Assembly (NCBI GenBank): GCA_964495935.1
Contig: CAZBXQ010000125.1
Location: 1 to 5,139 of the forward strand
Direction: 5' to 3'
DNA: 5,139 bases
Origin: JAJYSO01 sp964495935
GTDB taxonomy: Bacteria > Bacteroidota > Bacteroidia > Flavobacteriales > Flavobacteriaceae
Shown: piece after piece, positions 1 to 5,139 of the stretch
How the letters are laid out: each line of letters begins with the position of its first letter
Numbering within the stretch: the stretch's first letter is position 1
Notes under the pieces: generated by a model
What the model was told of the DNA's origin: nothing
The model's input: only the letters and a program-made list of their open reading frames with translations
Databases searched by the model: none
Made by a program: the position numbers and the translations under genes

Positions 1-2
1 CG

Positions 3-62
3 TTAGAATGGAAAATAATAATAGAACATGATGTTTGTTGCGAAATTAAATTCATGAAGTAA
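3..62 (+). CDS. Possible C-terminal end of an unidentified upstream gene (5' truncated by window edge)
   Basis: One forward frame is open from the window edge to a TAA at 60-62 and reads LEWKIIIEHDVCCEIKFMK. The mix of charged and hydrophobic residues is compatible with the tail of a real protein, and the other two forward frames close within 31 bases. Nineteen residues are too few to identify a family. The adjacent Cys-Cys pair near the end is the only notable feature. An open frame this short could also be chance in AT-rich DNA. No convincing terminator hairpin follows it. The call rests on frame openness and amino-acid composition only. Confidence 0.3.
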   Translation, partial: LEWKIIIEHDVCCEIKFMK

Positions 63-325
63 GCAGGTTAAAGAAAAGACGCTCCAAACCTTGATATTTT
101 TGCCTGAAAAAGATAGATCCGGAATTGGTTTTTCTTTCTATATATTAAAGAATTACAGCATTAAAAACTATAAATCCGGAATTGTATGGAGACGAAAGTT
201 TTAATTTGCATTAACGACAGAAAAGATCTCGAGGCTGTGCGCGATAAATAAAATATGTTTTAACTTTTTTAACAATATGAATCCTTAAATTAGACCAATT
301 TTTCTAACATAATTATCAATAAACT
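63..325. other. AT-rich intergenic leader of the M16 operon
   Basis: No gene of convincing length lies here on either strand. The region gets more AT-rich toward the start codon at 326, with T-runs around 260-280 and 298-304, as expected for a promoter region. I could not find a clear match to the Bacteroidota -7 element (TAnnTTTG) paired with a -33 TTG, so no promoter is placed. The bases just before the ATG (AATAAACT) contain no Shine-Dalgarno, which is normal for Bacteroidota. The stretch also contains an 11-bp direct repeat and a 21-codon ORF at 186-251 (see findings). Confidence 0.6.
117..184. repeat. 11-bp direct repeat pair, ATCCGGAATTG
   Basis: ATCCGGAATTG occurs at 117-127 and again at 174-184, both on the + strand, with starts 57 bp apart. 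Each copy contains the palindrome TCCGGA. The pair lies 140-210 bp upstream of the first M16 start codon. It could be a paired protein-binding site or a short accidental duplication. The sequence alone cannot separate these. Confidence 0.45.
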
Positions 326-1639
326 ATGAAAAAACTCGGACTTGCACTTGCCTTTGTGGCGATCTGGGGAACAAGTTCCTTTGCTCAGGAAATCGAATTC
401 GAGGAGTATGACTTATCCAATGGATTGCATGTCATTCTCCATCAGGACCATTCGGCCCCTGTTGTGGTAACTTCTGTAATGTATCACGTGGGAGCCAAAG
501 ATGAAGAACCCGGAAGAACAGGATTTGCTCATTTTTTTGAACACTTACTTTTTGAAGGAACCGAAAACATCGACCGCGGGGAATGGTTTAAAATTGTCAA
601 ATCCCATGGGGGGCAAAACAATGCTAATACCACAGACGACCGAACCTATTATTACGAAGTTTTCCCTTCTAACAATCTGGAACTCGGGCTCTGGATGGAA
701 TCGGAACGAATGTTACATCCCATTATCAATCAACAGGGGGTGGACACTCAAAACGAAGTGGTAAAAGAAGAAAAACGGCTACGAGTTGACAATCAGCCGT
801 ATGGAAATCTTTTGAAAGCCATTAAAGAGCATTTGTTTACAAATCATCCGTATCATCACACTACCATTGGAGAAATGGAGGATTTAGATGCCGCAAAACT
901 GGATGAATTTAAAGCCTTTTTTAAAAAGTTTTATACACCTAAAAATGCTGTTTTGGTAGTTGCGGGAGATTTTAAAAAAGAACAGGCCAAAAAGTGGATT
1001 ACCGATTATTTTGAAGGTATTCCCGGTGGTGAAAAAGTGGTTAAAAAGGAATATAAGGAGGAACCCATTACGGAACAGATCAATGCAACCTGGGAGGATC
1101 CCAATGTTCAGATTCCAATGCTGGTTGTTGCCTATCGAACGCCCTCTATGAAAACGAGAGAGGCCAAAGTTCTGGATATGATCTCCACGCTTTTGAGCGA
1201 TGGGGAAAGCTCGCGTCTCTACAAGCGGTTGGTTGACCGAGAAAAGAAAGCGATGCAGGTCAATGCAATCAATTTAAGTCAGGAAGATTACGGATCCTAT
1301 GTGATTCTGGCACTTCCGCTTAAAGATACCCCCATGGAAGAGCTGTTGACTGCTTTTTCAGAGGAGATTAAAAAAGTACAGACCGAATTGATTTCGGAAA
1401 GAGAATACCAAAAGCTGTTGAATAAATTTGAAAACAGCTTTGTCAATGCAAATTCCAATCTTCAAGGTGTTGCCGGCACGCTGGCTTCCGATTATTTGTT
1501 ATATGGAGATACCCATTTGATTAATACCGATTTGGATACTTATCATTCCATTTCCCGGGAGGAAATCAGAGATGTTGCAAGAAAGTACCTAAATGACAAT
1601 CAGCGTTTGGTACTACAATACGGTCCGGAAGAGAAATAA
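326..1639 (+). CDS. Secreted M16 family zinc peptidase, catalytic subunit
   Basis: A 437-residue M16 (pitrilysin/insulinase clan) metallopeptidase of M16B size. Residues 1-20 form a signal peptide (Lys-Lys start, hydrophobic core, likely cleavage SSFA|QE), with no lipobox Cys, so a soluble periplasmic enzyme is inferred. The inverted zinc motif HFFEH is at residues 69-73: His69 and His73 bind zinc and Glu72 is the catalytic base. Glu149, 76 residues after His73 within VVKEEKR, fits the third zinc ligand. The second M16 domain begins near residue 190, with YTPKNAVLVVAGD at 203-215. In the SRLYKRLV stretch (296-303), the positions normally holding the substrate-binding Arg and Tyr are Val303 and Met310, so this subunit probably needs a partner. 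The next gene, 28 nt downstream, supplies an Arg/Tyr pair. The start is chosen because it opens directly into the signal peptide; there is no Shine-Dalgarno. Family assignment is firm; the substrate is unknown, and cleavage of peptides or small proteins is inferred. Confidence 0.95.
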   Translation: MKKLGLALAFVAIWGTSSFAQEIEFEEYDLSNGLHVILHQDHSAPVVVTSVMYHVGAKDEEPGRTGFAHFFEHLLFEGTENIDRGEWFKIVKSHGGQNNANTTDDRTYYYEVFPSNNLELGLWMESERMLHPIINQQGVDTQNEVVKEEKRLRVDNQPYGNLLKAIKEHLFTNHPYHHTTIGEMEDLDAAKLDEFKAFFKKFYTPKNAVLVVAGDFKKEQAKKWITDYFEGIPGGEKVVKKEYKEEPITEQINATWEDPNVQIPMLVVAYRTPSMKTREAKVLDMISTLLSDGESSRLYKRLVDREKKAMQVNAINLSQEDYGSYVILALPLKDTPMEELLTAFSEEIKKVQTELISEREYQKLLNKFENSFVNANSNLQGVAGTLASDYLLYGDTHLINTDLDTYHSISREEIRDVARKYLNDNQRLVLQYGPEEK

Positions 1640-1667
1640 AACAGTTGAAAAAGAAAATTATAATACC

Positions 1668-3713
1668 ATGAAAAAAATAGTAACAATACTCATTATGGCC
1701 TTTATCGTGATGGGAGTTAACGGGCAGATCGATCGCTCAAAACGGCCGGAATCCGGCCCCGCTCCCGAAGTTCAAGTGGGGCATCCCGAATCTTTTACCT
1801 TGGATAACGGATTGACCGTAATGGTAGTTGAAAATCACAAATTGCCACGCGTCAATATAGCGTTACGCCTGGATAATCCGATATACACCGAAGGCTCTAA
1901 AAAGGGAGTGTCCGATTTAACCGGAGAACTGCTTGGGAATGGAACCAAAACCATTGCTAAAGACGACTTTCAGGAAGAAGTTGATTTTATGGGAGCCCGT
2001 ATATCCTATTCTTCTTTGCGAGGGCAGGCCAATATGCTTTCCCGGTATTTTAGCCGGGTTCTCGAACTGTTTGCCGATGGTTTTATCAATCCCAAATTCT
2101 CAGAAGAAGATTTTCAACGGGATGTGGACCGGATGACCGACAATTTAAAAGCTGCTGAAAAAGATGTAAAAACCAATGCTCGAAGGGTAGAAAATGTATT
2201 GACCTTTGGAGCCCACCATCCCAAAGGGGAATATATAACCATAGAAAACCTCGAAAAACTTTCTTTACAGGATGTAAAAGATCACTATGCGTCTTATTAT
2301 GTACCCAATAATGCGTATTTGATCATTGTGGGGGATGTGGACTTTGCCGAAGTACAACAACAAGTTAAGAAGTATTTTTCGAATTGGGAAAAGGGGACGC
2401 TTCCCACTTCTGATTTTGAAGCTCCCGAAGATTTTAAAGAAACGGAGATCGATTTTGTCGATATCCCCAATGCCGTGCAATCGGAAGTAGCTATTTTGAA
2501 TCCGACTCATTTGAAAATGACCGATCCCGATTTTTACCCGGCAATTGTCGCCAATCAGATTTACGGAGGTGATTTTAATAGTTATTTGAACATGAGCTTA
2601 CGGGAAGATCACGGCTGGACATATGGAGCTCGATCCAGTCTGACCGCCGACAAGGAAATAGGAAAAGCAAGAGGCGGGGCTGCGGTTCGAAATGTAGTGA
2701 CAGACAGTGCCGTAGTCGAGGCTTTAAAACAATTAAAAAAGCTAAGAACTACAAAACCTGATGAGGAGGTACTGGAACGGGTAAAAGCCGGAATGATAGG
2801 AAGTTTTGTGATGAATATTGAAAACCCCCAAACAGTCGCCAATTTGGCTTACCAAAGCCAGACGCAAAATCTGCCGGATGATTTTTATGAGAACTACGTT
2901 AAAAACATCAATGCAGTGACTCCGGAACAGGTACAGGAGGCGGCTCAACAATATTTTAGTTATGACCACGCTAAAATTCTGGTTGTTGGAAAGGCTTCTG
3001 AAGTTTTAGAAGGACTCAAAAATTTACCGTATGCCATTAATTATTACGACCGATTTGGGAATCCTACGTCAGAGCCGGAAGAAAAGACCGTTGGAGCAGA
3101 CGTTTCGGTACAATCTGTAATGGAAGATTATATTGCCGCCATCGGAGGAGAGGACAAGGTTGAAAATGTAAAAACGTTGACCGAGGAATATGAAGCAGAG
3201 GCACAGGGTATGAAATTGAATATGAAATCTATTAAAACGGCCGACGGAAAGATGATTGTGGAAGTGTCGATGATGGGAAATACAGTTTCAAAAACGGTTT
3301 TTGATGGGGAAAAAGGCTATGTTATGGCGCAAGGCCAAAAGCAGGATATGGACGAAGATCTGATCGAGGAAATGAAAGTAAATGCTTTCCCTTTCCCGGA
3401 ATTGCAATGGGCTCAAAAGGAAGGAGTGAAGATTAGTGGAATTGAGAATTTTAATGATAAAGATGCCTATGTAATTGAAGATGGCGATGTGAAAATATAT
3501 TATGACATAGAATCGGGATTAAAACTGGGAACCCGGACGACGGTTGAGGTACAAGGACAGGAAATGGCACAAACGATAACCCTCGATGATTATGAAGAAT
3601 ACGATGGACTCCTTTTTCCGACGGTAATGACTCAGGATGTGGGAATGAAAATGGAATTTAAAATTACCGATGTAAAATTAAATGAGGAGTATGAAGATAC
3701 GGATTTTCAATAA
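1668..3713 (+). CDS. Secreted M16-fold non-catalytic partner subunit with C-terminal LolA-like domain
   Basis: A 681-residue protein. The start at 1668 gives an immediate signal peptide (MKKIVTILIMAFIVMGVNG|Q). The same frame is open back to an ATG at 1593, but that adds 25 polar residues and overlaps the previous gene. Residues about 40-455 are two M16 domains. FTLDNGLTVMVVEN (43-56) is the usual first strand, and YYVPNNAYLIIVGD (210-223) opens the second domain. Where active relatives have HxxEH, this protein has DLTGE (83-87), so both zinc His and the catalytic Glu are gone. It keeps LREDHGWTY (311-319), with Arg312 and Tyr319 spaced by 7 as in active M16 enzymes, where this pair contacts substrate. 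It is therefore probably the regulatory half of a heterodimer with the preceding gene product. M16B subunits usually end near 420-460 residues. Here about 205 more follow (477-681), starting with YIAAIGGEDKVENVKTL and resembling LolA/LolB-type lipoprotein-sorting proteins of Bacteroidota. The M16 call is firm; the extra-domain call is moderate. Confidence 0.92.
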   Translation: MKKIVTILIMAFIVMGVNGQIDRSKRPESGPAPEVQVGHPESFTLDNGLTVMVVENHKLPRVNIALRLDNPIYTEGSKKGVSDLTGELLGNGTKTIAKDDFQEEVDFMGARISYSSLRGQANMLSRYFSRVLELFADGFINPKFSEEDFQRDVDRMTDNLKAAEKDVKTNARRVENVLTFGAHHPKGEYITIENLEKLSLQDVKDHYASYYVPNNAYLIIVGDVDFAEVQQQVKKYFSNWEKGTLPTSDFEAPEDFKETEIDFVDIPNAVQSEVAILNPTHLKMTDPDFYPAIVANQIYGGDFNSYLNMSLREDHGWTYGARSSLTADKEIGKARGGAAVRNVVTDSAVVEALKQLKKLRTTKPDEEVLERVKAGMIGSFVMNIENPQTVANLAYQSQTQNLPDDFYENYVKNINAVTPEQVQEAAQQYFSYDHAKILVVGKASEVLEGLKNLPYAINYYDRFGNPTSEPEEKTVGADVSVQSVMEDYIAAIGGEDKVENVKTLTEEYEAEAQGMKLNMKSIKTADGKMIVEVSMMGNTVSKTVFDGEKGYVMAQGQKQDMDEDLIEEMKVNAFPFPELQWAQKEGVKISGIENFNDKDAYVIEDGDVKIYYDIESGLKLGTRTTVEVQGQEMAQTITLDDYEEYDGLLFPTVMTQDVGMKMEFKITDVKLNEEYEDTDFQ

Positions 3714-3780
3714 TTCCCCTTTTTATTTCGAAGGGCAAAACCAAGAATACGACCATTGAATACCTTTTTGTTTATTAAGC

Positions 3781-3820
3781 AATAGAAACGTCCCGGGTAG
3801 AATGCCGGGACGTTTCTATT
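3781..3820 (+). terminator. Strong intrinsic terminator of the M16 operon
   Basis: The arms at 3781-3796 and 3805-3820 are perfectly complementary over 16 bp around an 8-nt loop (GTAGAATG). The core is ACGTCCCGG/CCGGGACGT. The outer part of the 3' arm is T-rich (TTTCTATTTG) and pairs with the A-rich 5' arm, so the U-tract is largely folded into the stem. It begins 67 nt after the second M16 stop codon. Because the stem is symmetric it might also act on antisense transcription, but no convergent gene is present in the window. Confidence 0.85.
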
Positions 3821-4016
3821 TGTAACGCCGGTTTGGGAGTGGTCTCCCATTCTGTTGCGGCCTGCTTAAACCCTGTTTTTGGGAGGGGAGTCAATCCCGA
3901 CCGGGATTAGGCAGATTCAGTTTATGCCGATTTATAATCGACATCATCATGTAGGGGTATGGATTATTGATATCTAAACCTTGAGTTTGTAACCCTAATG
4001 CTTTTATCGGCAAAGC
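3821..4016. other. Non-coding stretch with several small inverted repeats
   Basis: No ORF of credible length is seen on either strand. Small inverted repeats are visible: TGGGAG/CTCCCA at 3834-3839 and 3844-3849; AATCCC/GGGATT at 3893-3898 and 3903-3908; and a longer-range pairing TGCCGAT/ATCGGCA at 3925-3931 and 4006-4012. A second TGGGAG at 3880-3885 could compete for the same CTCCCA. The first 90 bases or so are clearly richer in G and C than the AT-rich sequence after 4060. It could be a structured 3' UTR, a small RNA, or decayed sequence. I cannot name a known RNA family. Confidence 0.4.
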
Positions 4017-4055
4017 CCTGACAATCCTTCAGTAAAAATGGGAAGGAATGTCAGG
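4017..4055 (+). terminator. Long stem-loop, possible second terminator
   Basis: The arms CCTGACAATCCTTC (4017-4030) and GAAGGAATGTCAGG (4042-4055) pair at 13 of 14 positions, with one A-A mismatch, around an 11-nt loop. The downstream sequence is T-rich but interrupted (TTTAGTTTATCC, then a five-T run at 4071-4075), so it is a weaker terminator candidate than 3781-3820. It could instead be the 3' end of a small RNA or a structure insulating proC from upstream transcription. The stem itself is directly visible; its role is inferred. Confidence 0.5.
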
Positions 4056-4140
4056 TTTAGTTTATCCTAATTTTTCATATCCTCACTATTAGACGATAAA
4101 TATACATAATACTTAATAAAATAGTTAATTATTTAAATAG

Positions 4141-4171
4141 TTGTCATTTATGAAGAATGAAATTTTATAAA
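4141..4171 (+). promoter_or_regulatory. Candidate proC promoter
   Basis: TTGTCA at 4141-4146 and TATAAA at 4166-4171 are separated by 19 bp in a very AT-rich stretch 63-93 bp upstream of the proC start codon. TTG near -33 is the upstream element usual in Bacteroidota, but the downstream box does not match TAnnTTTG and looks more like a general -10. The predicted transcription start is about 4178. AT-rich DNA gives such matches easily, so this is only a candidate. Confidence 0.35.
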
Positions 4172-4177
4172 GCGACA

Positions 4178-4189
4178 GACCGCACGGTC
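4178..4189. promoter_or_regulatory. Candidate operator palindrome GACCG-CA-CGGTC
   Basis: GACCG (4178-4182) and CGGTC (4185-4189) form an inverted repeat with a 2-bp centre, standing out as a GC island in AT-rich leader DNA. It starts 6 bp after the candidate TATAAA box and ends 44 bp before the proC ATG. GACCGnnCGGTC resembles half-site arrangements bound by many TetR/AcrR-type repressors. That resemblance is from family knowledge, and no regulator gene is in the window. As RNA it would form only a short 4-bp hairpin, so a DNA site is the more likely reading. Confidence 0.35.
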
Positions 4190-4233
4190 CTTGTGGCTAT
4201 AGGCAGAAATTAATCAAATTAATTTAAAGCATT

Positions 4234-5037
4234 ATGAAAGTATTAATGATTGGGGCCGGAAACATGGGAGGAACCTATGCGGAAGGGATGTCAAAATCAG
4301 AATTACTCAAGGGAAGAAAACTAAGAATCTTCGACAAGGATCCGAACAAAATAAAAGCTGAAAAAGAGCGTGGTGTCTTTGACGTATTCGAGCGGTTAGA
4401 AGACTGTCTCCCGGACGCCGATCTCGTTTTTTTAGCGGTTAAACCGTACCATAGTCAAGCACTGTTTGACGAAATGCGACCTTTGATTAACGATAGTCAA
4501 TTGTTTGTTTCTCTTATGGCGGGTGTCACTATCGATACGCTGGTCAAGGGATTGAAAGCTCAAAAAATTATTAGAGCGATGCCCAATTTGCCGGCGCAGA
4601 TTGGGAAGGGAGTAACCGCTTATACGGAATCATCTGCGGTTTCTCGCCTTGAATTACTTCTGGTACGAAACTTTTTAGACATGACGGGAAGATCCATTCA
4701 TGTGGAAAGTGAAGAGTTTATCAATGCCTCTACCGGAATATCGGGAAGCGGGCCCGCTTATGTCTTTTATTTTATGAAATCGATGTTGGAAGCTGCTAAA
4801 AAAATGGGATTTTCCAATTATGACTCCCGGGTTTTGGTGAGTAGCACTTTTGAGGGGGCTGTTGAACTTTTCAACAATAATGATTTGAGTCCGCAATCCT
4901 GGATGGATCGTGTGGCTTCAAAAGGAGGAACAACCCGGGCGGCTCTGGATTCTATGGAAGAAAATCACGTTCAGGAACTAATAGAAAAAGCGGCCTATGC
5001 GGCTTTTGATCGTGCTGTTGAATTGGGTGACGAATAA
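4234..5037 (+). CDS. proC: Pyrroline-5-carboxylate reductase
   Basis: A 267-residue cytosolic enzyme of normal family length. It reduces 1-pyrroline-5-carboxylate to L-proline with NAD(P)H, the last step of proline synthesis. The N-terminal Rossmann fold has MIGAGNMGG (5-13) with the GxGxxG dinucleotide loop at 7-12. FLAVKP (66-71) and RAMPNLP (114-120) are family landmarks. The C-terminal dimerisation/active-site domain has ISGSGPAYVF (169-178) and the family signature around VASKGGTTRAAL (227-238). No signal peptide or frameshift is seen. The second Rossmann strand ends in Asp34 (RIFDKDP, 31-37), which may bear on the NADH/NADPH choice. The ATG at 4234 is chosen because GxGxxG follows at the expected distance; no Shine-Dalgarno is present. 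It lies 520 bp from the M16 operon behind terminator-like hairpins, so separate transcription is likely. A paralogous oxidoreductase role is possible but less likely, given that every proC motif is intact. Confidence 0.95.
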   Translation: MKVLMIGAGNMGGTYAEGMSKSELLKGRKLRIFDKDPNKIKAEKERGVFDVFERLEDCLPDADLVFLAVKPYHSQALFDEMRPLINDSQLFVSLMAGVTIDTLVKGLKAQKIIRAMPNLPAQIGKGVTAYTESSAVSRLELLLVRNFLDMTGRSIHVESEEFINASTGISGSGPAYVFYFMKSMLEAAKKMGFSNYDSRVLVSSTFEGAVELFNNNDLSPQSWMDRVASKGGTTRAALDSMEENHVQELIEKAAYAAFDRAVELGDE

Positions 5038-5070
5038 CGAATAAAGTACTGTACTGCTCATTCAAAGACT

Positions 5071-5139
5071 ATGAGGTGGTTTAAACTTTTGGGATTGAAG
5101 CGAAAAATAGAGAGTATTGTTCCGGATGACGGCTTTTTT
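5071..5139 (+). CDS. Start of an unidentified gene (3' truncated by window edge)
   Basis: An ATG 33 nt after the proC stop opens a frame that continues to the window end for 23 codons, beginning MRWFKLLGLKRKIESIVPDD. The short gap and same orientation suggest co-transcription with proC. The N-terminus is basic and amphipathic, without the hydrophobic run of a signal peptide, suggesting a cytosolic protein. There is no Shine-Dalgarno; the bases before the ATG are CATTCAAAGACT. Too little is present to assign a family. A chance open frame is possible. Confidence 0.5.
   Translation, partial: MRWFKLLGLKRKIESIVPDDGFF

Noticed and set aside
501..764. Alternative + strand frame of 87 codons inside the first M16 gene
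   Set aside because: It lies entirely within the HxxEH-containing frame and has no family features of its own.
1593..1667. Upstream ATG extending the second M16 protein by 25 residues and overlapping the first gene
   Set aside because: The added residues are polar and would bury the signal peptide that starts cleanly at 1668.
2265..2969. Open frames on the minus strand within the second M16 gene, and a similar one within proC
   Set aside because: They lie opposite strongly supported coding sequence and show no recognisable domains; they are shadows of the real genes.
4746..4759. Perfect 14-bp palindrome AAGCGGGCCCGCTT inside proC
   Set aside because: It encodes part of the conserved GSGPAY motif, so coding constraint explains it.
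5045..5055. AGTAC-T-GTACT inverted repeat between proC and the next gene
   Set aside because: Short, simple sequence with no further structure or T-tract; not enough for a terminator or operator call.
1..5139. Signs of a defence system, mobile element or gene cluster for a novel pathway
   Set aside because: No transposase, integrase, terminal repeats, CRISPR-like repeats or tRNA-adjacent att sites are visible; the recognised genes are an M16 peptidase pair and a core metabolic gene.

Overview
The window looks like chromosomal DNA from a member of the Bacteroidota, most likely a flavobacterium. This is inferred from three things: AT-rich leaders, start codons preceded by A/T-rich sequence with no Shine-Dalgarno, and the type of protein encoded (a tandem pair of secreted M16 peptidases, one carrying an extra C-terminal lipoprotein-sorting-like domain). 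All confidently called genes are on the + strand. I see no mobile element, CRISPR array, tRNA or rRNA.

Layout. Bases 1-62 may hold the last 19 codons of an unidentified upstream gene. An AT-rich intergenic leader follows, with an 11-bp direct repeat. Bases 326-1639 encode a secreted M16 zinc peptidase with an intact HxxEH site. After 28 nt, bases 1668-3713 encode a second secreted M16-fold protein whose zinc site is entirely lost, fused to an extra domain of about 200 residues resembling LolA/LolB-type proteins. The operon is closed by a perfect 16-bp stem-loop at 3781-3820. The gap 3714-4233 (520 bp) contains that terminator, a moderately GC-rich stretch with small hairpins, a second long hairpin at 4017-4055, and then a very AT-rich candidate promoter with a GACCG-CA-CGGTC palindrome at the expected transcription start. 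Bases 4234-5037 encode pyrroline-5-carboxylate reductase (proC). After 33 nt another gene starts and runs off the window.

How the genes work together. The two M16 proteins are complementary. The first has the zinc/catalytic residues but lacks the Arg/Tyr pair that M16 enzymes use to bind substrate. The second lacks the zinc site but has the Arg/Tyr pair at the canonical spacing of 7. This is the pattern known from heterodimeric M16B peptidases, so the operon most likely makes one periplasmic two-subunit peptidase. proC catalyses the last step of proline synthesis and appears to be a separate transcription unit.

I do not see a wholly new system. The most interesting points are the split active site, the fused LolA-like domain, and the candidate repressor site at the proC promoter.
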